This document shows, one piece after another, positions 21,753-31,121 of a stretch of DNA of 64,000 nucleotides; position 1 is the first letter of the stretch; each line of letters opens with the position of its first letter. The translations under genes and the position numbers were made by a program. This DNA is from Phocaeicola coprocola DSM 17136 (GTDB taxonomy: Bacteria > Bacteroidota > Bacteroidia > Bacteroidales > Bacteroidaceae): the NCBI RefSeq assembly GCF_000154845.1, contig NZ_DS981457.1, positions 62,001 through 126,000 on the forward strand, read 5' to 3'. The notes beneath the pieces are model-generated. The model was not told the origin of the DNA and ran no database searches. It saw only the letters and a program-made list of their open reading frames with translations.

Positions 21753-24263
21753 ATGATATACCCTCAAAATTTTGAACAGAAAATCGGATTTGATCAGATT
21801 CGTCAACTTTTAAAGACCAAATGTCTTAGCACATTGGGAGAAGAAAGAGTTGAGTCAATGGATTTTTCTGATAGCTACGATGAAATAAACCGCCGGTTGG
21901 AGCAAGTGACGGAATTTGTACGTATCATTCAAGAAGAAGATGATTTTCCCAGTCAGTACTTTTTTGATGTACGCCCATCACTCAAACGTATCCGTGTAGA
22001 AGGCATGTATATGGATGAACAAGAATTGTTCGACCTGCGTCGTTCATTGGAAACAATACGTGATATCGTACGTTTCCTGCAACAAACGGATGATGAGTTG
22101 ACTGACAATGATGAAGCCCACTCTCCATATCCTGCTTTATATGAGCTTGCGGGAGATATCATGGTTTTTCCCCAACTCATTACACGCATAAACAACATTC
22201 TCGATAAATTCGGAAAAATAAAAGATAATGCATCTCCAGAATTACTGCGTATCCGACGTGAACTGGCATCTACGACGGGAAGCATATCACGGAGTTTGAA
22301 TAATATTTTACGAATGGCTCAATCGGAAGGTTACGTCGATAAAGATGTAACTCCTACGATGCGCGATGGACGACTTGTCATTCCAGTTGCTCCGGGTATG
22401 AAAAGAAAAATACGAGGAATCGTTCATGATGAATCGGCTACCGGAAAAACAGTCTTCATCGAACCAGCTGAAGTTGTAGAAGCCAACAACCGTATCCGTG
22501 AACTGGAGGGAGAAGAGCGACGTGAAATCATCCGTATACTTACCGAGTTTTCGGCAACTGTACGCCCACAAGTTCCTGCGATTCTACAGTCGTATGAGTT
22601 TTTAGCTGAAATAGATTTTATCCGTTCTAAAGCTCTTTTGGGAATCGACATCAAAGGCGTAAAACCTTCTTTCGAAAGCAAACAGGCCATAGATTGGTTC
22701 GAAGCTGTACATCCGCTTCTTCAAATGTCACTTGCCAAACATAATAAGAAAGTTGTACCACTCGACATTGCATTGACAACGGAGCAACGGATTCTATTAA
22801 TTTCGGGTCCTAATGCCGGAGGTAAGTCTGTATGTTTGAAAACTGTCGGCTTGTTGCAATACATGCTTCAATGTGGTATGCTTGTATCAATGAATGAGCG
22901 GAGTCATGCGGGTATTTTTCATAGTATATTCATCGATATCGGTGACGAACAGAGCATCGAGGATGATTTGAGTACTTATTCTTCACATTTGACGAATATG
23001 AAGAATATGATGAAGTATTGCAATGAAAAGAGTCTGATATTGATCGATGAATTTGGAGGAGGAACAGAGCCACAAATCGGAGGAGCCATAGCAGAAGCTG
23101 TACTGAAACGCTTTAATGCTAAAAAGACGTTCGGAGTCATTACAACTCACTATCAGAACCTGAAACATTTTGCAGAAGATCATGAAGGAGTGGTAAACGG
23201 AGCCATGTTGTACGATCGTCACGAGATGCGTGCCCTGTTTCAGTTACAGATTGGTAATCCGGGAAGTTCTTTTGCCGTAGAAATAGCACGTAAAATCGGA
23301 CTTCCGGAAGAAGTCATAGCAGATGCTTCTGAAATTGTGGGAAGCGAATATATACAAAGCGACAAGTATCTGCAAGATATCGTACGTGACAAACGATACT
23401 GGGAAACTAAACGCCAGAATATCCGCAAGCGAGAAAAAGTAATGGAAGACACCATTGCACGCTACGAAAGAGAACTGGAAGAACTGGAAAAAAGTCGTAA
23501 GGAGATTCTGAAAAAAGCAAAGGAAGACGCCGAACACTTGTTGGAAGAATCGAATGCAAAGATAGAAAACACTATCCGTACCATAAAGGAAGCTCAGGCT
23601 GAAAAAGAACGTACTCGCATGGCACGTCAGGAATTGACTGATTTCCGCCAGCAGGTAGAAGCCGCAGACAAAGCAGCTTTAGAAGAAAAAATAACACGCA
23701 AGATGGAGAAATTGCGTGAGAAGCAGGAACGAAAGAAAGATAAGAAGAATAAGCAGGCTAATCAGCCAGCAGCTCAACCTGTCCCTAAAGTTGTTCCTAT
23801 TCAAGCAGGCGACTATGTACGTATTAAAGGACAGACCAGTGTCGGACAGGTTATGGAACTGAACGGAAAGAACGCTGTAGTCACGTTCGGACTGATGAAA
23901 ACAAACGTAAAAGCTGAACGTCTGGAACGTGCCGAAGCTCCCAAACAAAGCTTAAATACAGCAAAAGCAACTTTCGTAAGCAGTGAAACGCAAGAACGTA
24001 TGTATGAAAAGAAGCTCAACTTCAAGCAAGATATCGATGTACGAGGAATGAGGGGCGATGAAGCTATACAAGCCGTAACTTATTTTATCGACGACGCCAT
24101 ATTGGTTGGAGTTAGCCGAGTACGTATCCTCCACGGAACTGGAACAGGCATCTTGCGTACACTTATCCGCCAATATCTTGCTACCGTACCCGGAGTCAAG
24201 CATTTTCAAGATGAACATGTACAATTTGGAGGAGCAGGTATTACGGTAGTTGATTTAAAATAA
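21753..24263 (+). CDS. mutS2: Endonuclease MutS2
   Basis: An 836-aa MutS2: core and lever helices (about residues 1-300), ABC-type ATPase with Walker A GPNAGGKSVC (about 354-363) and Walker B SLILIDEFGGGTEP (about 430), a long coiled coil (510-660, rich in Glu, Lys, Arg), a KOW-like linker (AGDYVRIKGQTSVGQV) and a C-terminal Smr nuclease domain (DVRGMRGDEA, LHGTGTGILR). It lacks the mismatch-binding N-terminal domain of MutS. MutS2 proteins suppress recombination and in some bacteria act on collided ribosomes. Complete length. First chromosomal gene past the ICE. Confidence 0.95.
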   Translation: MIYPQNFEQKIGFDQIRQLLKTKCLSTLGEERVESMDFSDSYDEINRRLEQVTEFVRIIQEEDDFPSQYFFDVRPSLKRIRVEGMYMDEQELFDLRRSLETIRDIVRFLQQTDDELTDNDEAHSPYPALYELAGDIMVFPQLITRINNILDKFGKIKDNASPELLRIRRELASTTGSISRSLNNILRMAQSEGYVDKDVTPTMRDGRLVIPVAPGMKRKIRGIVHDESATGKTVFIEPAEVVEANNRIRELEGEERREIIRILTEFSATVRPQVPAILQSYEFLAEIDFIRSKALLGIDIKGVKPSFESKQAIDWFEAVHPLLQMSLAKHNKKVVPLDIALTTEQRILLISGPNAGGKSVCLKTVGLLQYMLQCGMLVSMNERSHAGIFHSIFIDIGDEQSIEDDLSTYSSHLTNMKNMMKYCNEKSLILIDEFGGGTEPQIGGAIAEAVLKRFNAKKTFGVITTHYQNLKHFAEDHEGVVNGAMLYDRHEMRALFQLQIGNPGSSFAVEIARKIGLPEEVIADASEIVGSEYIQSDKYLQDIVRDKRYWETKRQNIRKREKVMEDTIARYERELEELEKSRKEILKKAKEDAEHLLEESNAKIENTIRTIKEAQAEKERTRMARQELTDFRQQVEAADKAALEEKITRKMEKLREKQERKKDKKNKQANQPAAQPVPKVVPIQAGDYVRIKGQTSVGQVMELNGKNAVVTFGLMKTNVKAERLERAEAPKQSLNTAKATFVSSETQERMYEKKLNFKQDIDVRGMRGDEAIQAVTYFIDDAILVGVSRVRILHGTGTGILRTLIRQYLATVPGVKHFQDEHVQFGGAGITVVDLK

Positions 24264-24283
24264 AAATATCATATCTTTGTATT

Positions 24284-25492
24284 ATGAAATCAATAAGAGA
24301 ATTATATCGCATTGGTACAGGTCCCTCAAGTAGTCATACAATGGGACCTAGAAAAGCAGCCGAACAGTTCCTTGCCCGCCATCCGGAGGCAACATCTTTT
24401 CAGGTTACCCTATACGGAAGCCTTGCTGCTACCGGTAAAGGGCATATGACCGACGTCGCTATCTTAGACGTTCTTCAGCCTCACGCTCCTGTAGAGATTT
24501 TATGGAAACCTCATATTTTCTTTCCTTTCCATCCTAACGGAATGACTTTCAAATCGTTCGATAGCAACAAGAAACAAACTGAAGAGTGGACGGTATTCAG
24601 TGTAGGTGGAGGAGCTCTTGCCGAAGAAGGACATGACAAAAATGCCACGCCTGAAGTATACAATATGAATACCATGAACCAAATACTTTATTGGTGTGAA
24701 CACACGGGCAGAAGCTATTGGGAATATGTAGAACAATGTGAAGGTCCCGAAATATGGAAATTCCTTGCTGAGGTGTGGGAAACAATGAAAGAAGCTATCC
24801 AGCGAGGTCTGGATGCCGAAGGAGTTCTTCCCGGTCCTCTTAACTTGCGTCGAAAAGCCTCTTCATATTATATCCGCGCTAAGGGATTTAAAGATTCTCT
24901 CCGTTCAAGAGGATTAGTTTTTGCTTATGCCCTTGCTGTCAGCGAAGAAAATGCTTCGGGAGGAAAAATTGTAACCGCACCTACCTGTGGAGCATGTGGA
25001 GTAGTGCCAGCTGTATTATATCATTTGCAAAAAAGCCGTGACTTTAGTGATGCTCGCATCCTGCGTGCACTGGCAACAGCCGGATTGGTAGGAAATATCG
25101 TAAAATACAATGCTTCCATTTCAGGAGCCGAAGCTGGATGTCAGGCCGAAGTTGGAGTAGCTTGCTCCATGGCTTCAGCTGCAGCTAGCCAATTATTCGG
25201 AGGAAGTCCGGCACAAATTGAATATGCAGCAGAGATGGGATTGGAACATCACCTGGGAATGACGTGTGACCCTGTATGTGGACTGGTACAGATTCCTTGT
25301 ATCGAACGTAATGCTTATGCGGCCGCTCGCGCTCTTGACGCTAATATTTATTCAGCATTTACAGACGGACATCACCGCGTATCGTTCGATAAGGTAGTAG
25401 AGGTTATGAAACAAACCGGTCATGACCTGCCTTCACTTTATAAAGAAACCAGTGAAGGAGGATTAGCAAAGAACTACCAGCCAATGGAATAA
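24284..25492 (+). CDS. sdaA: L-serine dehydratase (Fe-S type)
   Basis: A 402-aa single-chain L-serine ammonia-lyase, converting serine to pyruvate and ammonia. The N-terminal beta domain has the motif GPSSSHTMGPRKAA. The C-terminal alpha domain has the cluster-binding cysteines in TAPTCGACGVVPAVL (about residues 230-244) and CDPVCGLVQIPCIERN (about 327-342). The enzyme uses an oxygen-sensitive [4Fe-4S] cluster, which suits an anaerobe. It starts 20 bp after mutS2 and may be read from the same promoter. A long hairpin follows its stop. Confidence 0.94.
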   Translation: MKSIRELYRIGTGPSSSHTMGPRKAAEQFLARHPEATSFQVTLYGSLAATGKGHMTDVAILDVLQPHAPVEILWKPHIFFPFHPNGMTFKSFDSNKKQTEEWTVFSVGGGALAEEGHDKNATPEVYNMNTMNQILYWCEHTGRSYWEYVEQCEGPEIWKFLAEVWETMKEAIQRGLDAEGVLPGPLNLRRKASSYYIRAKGFKDSLRSRGLVFAYALAVSEENASGGKIVTAPTCGACGVVPAVLYHLQKSRDFSDARILRALATAGLVGNIVKYNASISGAEAGCQAEVGVACSMASAAASQLFGGSPAQIEYAAEMGLEHHLGMTCDPVCGLVQIPCIERNAYAAARALDANIYSAFTDGHHRVSFDKVVEVMKQTGHDLPSLYKETSEGGLAKNYQPME

Positions 25493-25507
25493 AGGATATT
25501 AATCTCT

Positions 25508-25582
25508 TTAGCCAGAATTTTCCTTAAAAGCTTTTCAGAGAACATAAAGCGACTTTTAAAGAAAGTTCTGGCTAACTTTTTA
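25508..25582 (+). terminator. Terminator after L-serine dehydratase
   Basis: TTAGCCAGAA (25508-25517) pairs with TTCTGGCTAA (25566-25575), with further inner pairing CTTAAAAG / CTTTTAAAG, followed by CTTTTTA. The stem-loop is unusually long, about 70 nt. Confidence 0.6.
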
Positions 25583-25593
25583 TAAACAACAAG

Positions 25594-26229
25594 ATGAAAT
25601 TATACAAGGTTTATTTATTCGACTTCGACTATACACTTGCAGATTCTTCCCGAGGTATCGTAATGTGCTTCCGCAATGTATTGGAACGCCATCAGCATAC
25701 TGGAATAACAGATGATGAAATTAAACGAACTATCGGAAAGACTCTACAGGAATCATTTTCTATCCTGACAGGAATAACAGATGCCGATACACTGGAAGCA
25801 TATAAAAAGGAATACGTAAAAGAGGCTGACGTACATATGACAGTCAACACCTTTCTTTTTCCGGAAACAGAAGAAGTGCTCACCCGCTTAAAAACACGTG
25901 GAGCCAAAATAGGAATTATTTCCACCAAATACCGCTATCGCATCATGGAGTTACTAAGCAAGAAACTTCCATCAAACTTTCTCGATATCATCGTAGGAGG
26001 AGAAGATGTAAAAGAGCCTAAACCTTCTCCCGAAGGAGTTTTGCTTGCAATAAAAGAATTTGGATGCAACAAGGAAGAAGTATTATATATAGGAGACAGT
26101 ATTGTAGATGCTGAAACAGCTCAATCGGCACAAGTTGACTTTGCCGGAGTGCTACATGGGGCTACAACCCGAGAAGAACTTTCGGCTTATCCGCACGTAG
26201 AAATAATGAAAAGCTTGTCTGAACTCTAA
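25594..26229 (+). CDS. HAD-family phosphatase (phosphoglycolate phosphatase-like)
   Basis: A 211-aa haloacid dehalogenase-type hydrolase. Motif I is DFDYTLADSS (about residues 10-19, nucleophile Asp10 and acid Asp12), motif II IGIISTK (about 108), motif III KEPKPSPEG (Lys about 144) and motif IV YIGDSIVDAE (about 167). The helical cap between motifs I and II is of the subfamily I type seen in Gph and PpaX. The physiological substrate cannot be told from sequence. It stands alone after the hairpin and before the rplU promoter. Confidence 0.88.
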   Translation: MKLYKVYLFDFDYTLADSSRGIVMCFRNVLERHQHTGITDDEIKRTIGKTLQESFSILTGITDADTLEAYKKEYVKEADVHMTVNTFLFPETEEVLTRLKTRGAKIGIISTKYRYRIMELLSKKLPSNFLDIIVGGEDVKEPKPSPEGVLLAIKEFGCNKEEVLYIGDSIVDAETAQSAQVDFAGVLHGATTREELSAYPHVEIMKSLSEL

Positions 26230-26280
26230 AAAAATCAGATAATTTCTTGCTAAACTATTGGTTATATGAACAAAAACCTG

Positions 26281-26288
26281 TACCTTTG
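26281..26288 (+). promoter_or_regulatory. rplU-rpmA promoter
   Basis: A perfect -7 box TACCTTTG (26281-26288) with ATTG (26257-26260) at the -33 distance (20-bp spacer). Transcription should begin near 26,295, leaving an 80-nt leader. Confidence 0.7.
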
Positions 26289-26295
26289 CACCCGA

Positions 26296-26375
26296 TTTTA
26301 ACCCGTGGAGGTAGAAAAGCAACCGAATGAGAACGGTTCACCTTGCGGAAGAAACCCGTTTAATATATATTTAAA
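26296..26375 (+). promoter_or_regulatory. Leader of rplU, possible ribosomal-protein leader
   Basis: About 80 nt between the predicted start of transcription and the rplU ATG, far more GC-rich than the DNA around it. It has AACCCGT at both ends and a possible small stem AACCG...CGGTT in the middle. Ribosomal protein operons are often autoregulated through such leaders. That is inference here. Confidence 0.35.
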
Positions 26376-26693
26376 ATGTACGTAATTGTAGAAATTAACG
26401 GTCAGCAGTTCAAAGCTGAAGAAGGCAAAAAACTGTTTGTTCACCACATTCAGAATGCTGAAAACGGTGCAACTGTTGAATTTGACAAAGTTTTGTTGGT
26501 AGACAACAACGGTACTGTTACAGTAGGTGCTCCTACCGTAGAAGGTGCAAAAGTGGTATGCGAAGTAGTTTCTCACTTGGTAAAAGGTGATAAAGTATTG
26601 GTATTCCACAAGAAGAGAAGAAAAGGTTACAGAAAACTGAACGGTCACCGTCAGCAGTTTACTGAATTGACTATCAAACAAGTTATTGCTTAA
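26376..26693 (+). CDS. rplU: 50S ribosomal protein L21
   Basis: A 105-aa L21: [22 protein letters not shown] at the start and the diagnostic [25 protein letters not shown] at the C-terminus, which binds 23S rRNA. Full length. It precedes rpmA by 21 bp, the usual order, and both share the promoter at 26,281. Confidence 0.98.
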   Translation: MYVIVEINGQQFKAEEGKKLFVHHIQNAENGATVEFDKVLLVDNNGTVTVGAPTVEGAKVVCEVVSHLVKGDKVLVFHKKRRKGYRKLNGHRQQFTELTIKQVIA

Positions 26694-26714
26694 TCATTAA
26701 AAACGTAGAAAGAA

Positions 26715-26975
26715 ATGGCACATAAGAAAGGTGTAGGTAGTTCTAAGAACGGCCGTGAGTCAGCTAGTAAGAGATTAGGCGTAAAGATATTCGGTGGTTC
26801 AGCTTGCAAGGCTGGTAACATCATTGTTCGTCAAAGAGGAACAGTTCACAACCCAGGTGAAAACGTAGGTATGGGTAGCGATCATACTCTTTACGCATTG
26901 GTAGATGGTACAGTATGTTTCAAGAAAGGTCGCGAAGACAAGAGCTTCGTATCTGTAATTCCTGCTGAAGCATAA
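26715..26975 (+). CDS. rpmA: 50S ribosomal protein L27
   Basis: An 86-aa L27: [24 protein letters not shown], then [18 protein letters not shown]. The N-terminal tail reaches the peptidyl-transferase centre. There is no N-terminal extension of the Firmicutes type, so no processing is expected. A very strong terminator follows within 25 bp. Confidence 0.98.
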   Translation: MAHKKGVGSSKNGRESASKRLGVKIFGGSACKAGNIIVRQRGTVHNPGENVGMGSDHTLYALVDGTVCFKKGREDKSFVSVIPAEA

Positions 26976-26996
26976 ACTTTATACCACAAAGGAATC

Positions 26997-27040
26997 AAAA
27001 GAAGATATTCTTTATTAAAAAGAATATCTTCTTTTTTTAT
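26997..27040 (+). terminator. Terminator of rplU-rpmA
   Basis: Perfect 16-bp stem AAAAGAAGATATTCTT (26997-27012) with AAGAATATCTTCTTTT (27020-27035), followed by more T residues. Confidence 0.88.
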
Positions 27041-27075
27041 ATACATACACAAGGAAAAACAGATTCCCATCAAAA

Positions 27076-27122
27076 AAATCAGGGAAAAGCTATTCATATA
27101 AGAACTAACTTTTCCCTGATTT
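27076..27122 (-). terminator. Terminator of the nusB-DUF5606 operon
   Basis: 14-bp stem AAATCAGGGAAAAG (27076-27089) with CTTTTCCCTGATTT (27109-27122), T-run on the minus strand. It lies 27 bp past the DUF5606 stop. Confidence 0.85.
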
Positions 27123-27148
27123 AAATATCCTTATTATTCTCTCCTTTA

Positions 27149-27556
27149 TCATTCAGCAGGAGTTGCTTCTACAAAATCAGACTCACCACTAGAGATAAGC
27201 AGGTTATACCATTGGATCAATTTCTTAATATCACTAGTATGAACACGATCACGATCGTATTCTGGCAAAACTTCAGCCATGAAAGCATGCAATTCTTCAA
27301 CAGAAGCCTTTTTGTAATCCAAAGAAGCCACCTTTCCGTCTTCTTTCTTTTTTACAGATTCCAAAACTGTAGCCAAAGGTACTTCATCATCGTTAGTATA
27401 CATAGCGATATCACCCAGTGAAATCACCTTGTCACTAGCATAGATAGGCATTCTTTTCTTATTTTCAACAGCTTCTACAATCAGCATATTTTTAGCTTGA
27501 GAAATCAGTTTATACAATCCCGGTTTTCCAGAGATAGCTAAGATAGTTTTCAACAT
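27149..27556 (-). CDS. DUF5606 protein
   Basis: A 135-aa soluble protein conserved in Bacteroidetes (DUF5606): MLKTILAISGKPGLYKLISQAKNMLIVE, then ISLGDIAMYTNDDEVPLATVLESV. The first part resembles a small beta-barrel domain and the rest is helical. No biochemical function is known. It is the last gene of the nusB operon, 43 bp after coaE, and a terminator follows. Confidence 0.85.
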   Translation of the reverse strand: MLKTILAISGKPGLYKLISQAKNMLIVEAVENKKRMPIYASDKVISLGDIAMYTNDDEVPLATVLESVKKKEDGKVASLDYKKASVEELHAFMAEVLPEYDRDRVHTSDIKKLIQWYNLLISSGESDFVEATPAE

Positions 27557-27599
27557 ACGATTTTATTATTTTTAGTTATTCGAAAAACAAAAATACAAC

Positions 27600-28214
27600 T
27601 CACATACGACATACACAAGCTTCTCGCCCACCTTTTCCATTTTTTAAGGCTTTCAGCAAATTCTCCAATTGAGGAAGTAATGATCTGCCATCATTTATTA
27701 CAACAAAATCTGCACGAGAGCATTTCAAATCCTCATCCATTTGAGAAGCGATACGTTCTTTTACTTGTTCTGCGGTAGAATGATCGCGCTCCATTGCTCG
27801 AGATATCCGAATTTCCAAAGGTGCATATACCGTAACTACATAGTCTACCACATCTTCAAATCCTGATTCATATAGAATAGCACTTTCTAAGACAACCAGT
27901 TCATCATTAGACCTGGCCGCAGCCCAACGCAGAAAATCTCTCTTCACGCAAGGATGTACAATAGAGTTCATACGAGCAGCATTATCTTCAGTTGCAAACA
28001 AGTAATTTGCCAATAATGGTTTATTGAGTTTTTCTCCAGAATACACCTCTGGTCCCAACAGTTCTATTAACTCTCTACGAATATCTGTATCAGAAATCAT
28101 CAGGCGCTTTGCCTCACTATCTGTATCATAAACCGCAAAACCTTTCTGGCTTAACATACGTGCCACATACGACTTTCCGCTTCCAATACCCCCTGTTATA
28201 CCTAATTTAATCAT
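27600..28214 (-). CDS. coaE: Dephospho-CoA kinase
   Basis: A 204-aa P-loop kinase catalysing the last step of coenzyme A synthesis (dephospho-CoA plus ATP). The P-loop is GITGGIGSGKSYVAR at residues 5-19, with the conserved YDTDSEAKRLM near residue 29, and RWAAARS...VLESAILYESG further on. Length matches E. coli CoaE (206). It lies 12 bp after the YbbR-domain gene in the operon. Confidence 0.94.
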   Translation of the reverse strand: MIKLGITGGIGSGKSYVARMLSQKGFAVYDTDSEAKRLMISDTDIRRELIELLGPEVYSGEKLNKPLLANYLFATEDNAARMNSIVHPCVKRDFLRWAAARSNDELVVLESAILYESGFEDVVDYVVTVYAPLEIRISRAMERDHSTAEQVKERIASQMDEDLKCSRADFVVINDGRSLLPQLENLLKALKNGKGGREACVCRM

Positions 28215-28226
28215 AACCTTAAGTAA

Positions 28227-29240
28227 TTAATCTTCTTCTACAGTTTGCTGTTCGATTAGATAATCAACAGAAGAAGGAACAACTCTTACATGACTCACAA
28301 AATCAGGAGATCCTTTTACTACCAAGGGCAATTTATCCCCTTGAGTTCTTAATACATCTTCATAAGTAACCCCAATAAAAAAGTCATCAGACGAAACGTC
28401 TTTAAAGTGCCTCAAACCTACCTGAAAGGTAACCTGCACTTTAGAAGGAAATGTTCGCAACACCTTACCAGCAGGAAAATTAATACCCACAACAGGTACA
28501 TCGACTGTTTTTTCAGAGTACATGTCAACGTATACAGACAAATCATTATAAGCAGGAATAAATTTCACTCCTTTCACTTTATTCATCCCTACCCGCTTCT
28601 TCAAAGTATCAGAAATGTTTTCCCAAAAGAAGTTTTCCGTGTAAGCAGCCTTAAGCGTATCCAATATTTCCTGCGGTGCATACGCCATAACAGAATCAGG
28701 ACTAAAATCTATCTTAGAAATATAATACTGACGGTCGGGCTGAATAGTTCCGGCAAGTTTGACAGGGACTTTTTTTGCTTTTGCTTGCGTATAAATGAAA
28801 TCAAGTGTATCAGGACGTATTGCCAGTACTTTAGTAGAAACATTCAACTGTGCTGCAATCTTTTTTGTCAAGTCTGACGATGAGATATGCACATGCGTAC
28901 CTTCATCCTTGTAATCATTAAAGTCGAAAGAGATAGGGAAAAAAGTTCTACCCAACATATAATTCAGCAGAACTGTCCCTCTGTCTTCCACTCGTATACG
29001 TACCTCACTAGGGAAATCAGATGTAAGTACTACCTCTTTAGGGACATTTTTCAAACGCAAAGGCACTTTAAACTCTGTCTGATAAGACTCATCCAAGGTT
29101 TGCAGCATCCAAAAGCAAAACGAAACCAGCACAAAAAACAAGAAGACCAGACACTCCCTGCACTTATCGCTAAGCAAGAATGTTCTGATCTTCCGTAATC
29201 CCAGTCTATAATATCTTTTTATGTTCTTTACATCGAACAT
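28227..29240 (-). CDS. YbbR-domain membrane-anchored protein
   Basis: A 337-aa protein with a short basic cytoplasmic tail, one membrane helix (about residues 30-46, CLVFLFFVLVSFCFWML) and repeated YbbR-like beta domains outside. The family is linked to the diadenylate cyclase CdaA in Firmicutes, but no such gene is nearby, so the role here is open. It lies between yajC and coaE in the same operon. Confidence 0.83.
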   Translation of the reverse strand: MFDVKNIKRYYRLGLRKIRTFLLSDKCRECLVFLFFVLVSFCFWMLQTLDESYQTEFKVPLRLKNVPKEVVLTSDFPSEVRIRVEDRGTVLLNYMLGRTFFPISFDFNDYKDEGTHVHISSSDLTKKIAAQLNVSTKVLAIRPDTLDFIYTQAKAKKVPVKLAGTIQPDRQYYISKIDFSPDSVMAYAPQEILDTLKAAYTENFFWENISDTLKKRVGMNKVKGVKFIPAYNDLSVYVDMYSEKTVDVPVVGINFPAGKVLRTFPSKVQVTFQVGLRHFKDVSSDDFFIGVTYEDVLRTQGDKLPLVVKGSPDFVSHVRVVPSSVDYLIEQQTVEED

Positions 29241-29253
29241 ACCGACTTATTCT

Positions 29254-29562
29254 TTATTTAGCCTGAGCCTGAGCATCTGCATAGATAGAGTTTTTATCTA
29301 CCTTAATTTTAACGCTAGATGCTATTTCTACGATAACAGTGTTATCTTCTATTTCCTTAATCTTTCCGTAAATACCTCCGGCAGTAATAACAGACTGACC
29401 TACTTCCAAATTCTTACGGAAGTTTGCTATCTCTTTTTGTTTCTTGTTCTGAGGACGAATCATAAAGAAATACATAATAGCAAAAATTGCTACCATCATA
29501 ATCAGGAAAGAGTAATCGCCTCCACCTCCTGCAGCCTGCAAAAATACAGTTAACAAATTCAT
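29254..29562 (-). CDS. yajC: Preprotein translocase subunit YajC
   Basis: A 102-aa protein with one N-terminal membrane helix (about residues 17-36, YSFLIMMVAIFAIMYFFMIR) and the YajC motif RPQNKKQKEIANFRKNLEVGQSVITAGGIYGKI. It is an accessory of the SecDF complex in the inner membrane. Full length. Confidence 0.94.
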   Translation of the reverse strand: MNLLTVFLQAAGGGGDYSFLIMMVAIFAIMYFFMIRPQNKKQKEIANFRKNLEVGQSVITAGGIYGKIKEIEDNTVIVEIASSVKIKVDKNSIYADAQAQAK

Positions 29563-29603
29563 AAATTCTTCTTAGTTTAATTAATATTAGACGAACAAAG
29601 ATA

Positions 29604-30530
29604 TTAATTTTTCGTCAACTTGTTTTCCTTTTTTAATTGATTAACTATTCCGTCAAGTGTTCCATTGATAAATCCACCACTTTTCGGCGTACTATACAGT
29701 TTGGCTATCTCCACATATTCATTCAATGAAACATTGATTGGAATATTCGGGAAACTCAAGATTTCAGCAAGCGCAATCTGCATAATAATAACATCCATTA
29801 CAGCAACGCGATCCAAATCCCAGTTCTTAGAGTTCTCACTGATAAGGTGACGATAGTAGTCTGCATTCAAAATAGAACGACGGAACAAACGACGTGCAAA
29901 ATCCTGATCTTCCTCATCCTTGAATTCCGGAAGCAATTCCTGCTTATCTCCGTTTTTCGGATCAAAACGCTTGATTGTTTTCAGTACAAAAGTATCAACA
30001 ATCTCTTTGTCATCGTTCCAATAAAGACTCTGGTCTTCCAATACAGCATCAAGCTTTTCGTTATTGAAGACAATTCTTTTATAAATTTTTCTCCAAAGTT
30101 CCCGGTCCTCTTCGTAAGATGACGTTTCACTTGCCATATATTCCTTATATATATCGCTCTGCAAAATCTGTTCGTAAAAGCCCTTTACGAAATCTGTTTC
30201 ATTTTCCCAAGTTTTCTTCTGGGTACTAGCAAATTCATTCAACTGACGGTTTACTTCCAGCTGAGCAATGAAACGGTTGTCAACAAACTTTGTGTTGGGA
30301 TTCAAATCTTCCTTTGTCGGCGCTAATTTGTGCTTTGCCGCATCCAGCCGCTTGCTGGCATAACGTGTAACCTCCACCATTAGAAGCAGGAGATAGTTAT
30401 ACAAATCATACGCCTTGGATAAACTGAAGAATAACTCCTTTTCTGCAGTATCCAAATTCTTTCCACCGTTCTGATAATAAGCATAGATAATCTGAACTAC
30501 CTTAAGACGAATAAGAACTCTGTTAATCAT
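29604..30530 (-). CDS. nusB: Transcription antitermination factor NusB
   Basis: A 308-aa NusB: the start MINRVLIRLKVVQIIYAYYQNGGKN and the C-terminal RRSILNADYYRHLISENSKNWDLDRVAVMDVIIMQIALAE are the NusB fold. It is about twice the length of E. coli NusB because of a large helical insertion, which is usual in Bacteroidetes. NusB with NusE recognises boxA and supports rRNA transcription. The start at 30,530 is chosen because the promoter -7 box lies at 30,559-30,566, so the ATG at 30,581 would be upstream of transcription. Confidence 0.9.
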   Translation of the reverse strand: MINRVLIRLKVVQIIYAYYQNGGKNLDTAEKELFFSLSKAYDLYNYLLLLMVEVTRYASKRLDAAKHKLAPTKEDLNPNTKFVDNRFIAQLEVNRQLNEFASTQKKTWENETDFVKGFYEQILQSDIYKEYMASETSSYEEDRELWRKIYKRIVFNNEKLDAVLEDQSLYWNDDKEIVDTFVLKTIKRFDPKNGDKQELLPEFKDEEDQDFARRLFRRSILNADYYRHLISENSKNWDLDRVAVMDVIIMQIALAEILSFPNIPINVSLNEYVEIAKLYSTPKSGGFINGTLDGIVNQLKKENKLTKN

Positions 30531-30558
30531 ACTATAGTTTAAATACAATTTCGAGTTG

Positions 30559-30591
30559 CAAAAATAACTATTTTCCAGCATTCAAAGCAAA
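30559..30591 (-). promoter_or_regulatory. Promoter of the nusB operon
   Basis: Minus-strand TTTG (complement of 30588-30591), 21-bp spacer, TATTTTTG (complement of 30559-30566). It decides the nusB start. Confidence 0.65.
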
Positions 30592-30704
30592 TATAATACG
30601 CTTTTTTACACAAAAAAATTATCTAAACGCAATTTTGAGAGGCAGTTCTTTTGTATATTTCAAAAAAATCATCAAATTTGAAGCGATTTTATAACATACA
30701 AATT

Positions 30705-31097
30705 ATGGAAGACTTGAAAAGAAATACAGCAACAGACGTAGACAAAGAAATTGTTTTTTCTAAAGCCATTAAGGCAGGAAAGCGTATTTACTATCTGGAC
30801 GTAAAGAAAAACAGAAAAGGAGAAATGTTTCTTGCCATAACAGAAAGCAAGAAAGTAGTGTCGGCCGAGGGAAGTTCTCCTCAAGTCAGCTTCGAGAAGC
30901 ATAAAATATTTTTATACAAGGAAGACTTCGAGAAGTTCTTAACCGGGCTTCAGGAAACTATTCAGTATATAGAATGTGAACAGGGTTCGATAGCCGGAGA
31001 AAGCCATGTAGCTGATACAACAGATGCTTCTCAATTTTCCAATGTATCTAGCGAACACTTGCAGTCAGATGAAATAAAGATAGACATAGATTTCTAA
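30705..31097 (+). CDS. DUF3276 protein (PUR-alpha-like nucleic-acid binding)
   Basis: A 130-aa protein with a single PUR repeat-like domain (residues 17-85): IVFSKAIKAGKRIYYLDVKKNRKGEMFLAITESKK, then HKIFLYKEDFEKFLTGLQE. This is the DUF3276 family of Bacteroidetes, related to the eukaryotic PUR-alpha single-stranded nucleic-acid-binding fold. The C-terminal 35 residues are acidic and probably disordered. The start MEDLKRNT at 30,705 places the domain normally. Its role in the cell is not known. Monocistronic, ending in a 21-bp-stem terminator. Confidence 0.88.
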   Translation: MEDLKRNTATDVDKEIVFSKAIKAGKRIYYLDVKKNRKGEMFLAITESKKVVSAEGSSPQVSFEKHKIFLYKEDFEKFLTGLQETIQYIECEQGSIAGESHVADTTDASQFSNVSSEHLQSDEIKIDIDF

Positions 31098-31121
31098 TAA
31101 ATACGGAAAACGCTTTCCGAT

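Noticed and set aside
24272-24279. TATCTTTG directly before the L-serine dehydratase gene
   Set aside because: It would place the start of transcription at or inside the start codon, and no -33 box was found. Read-through from mutS2 is more likely.
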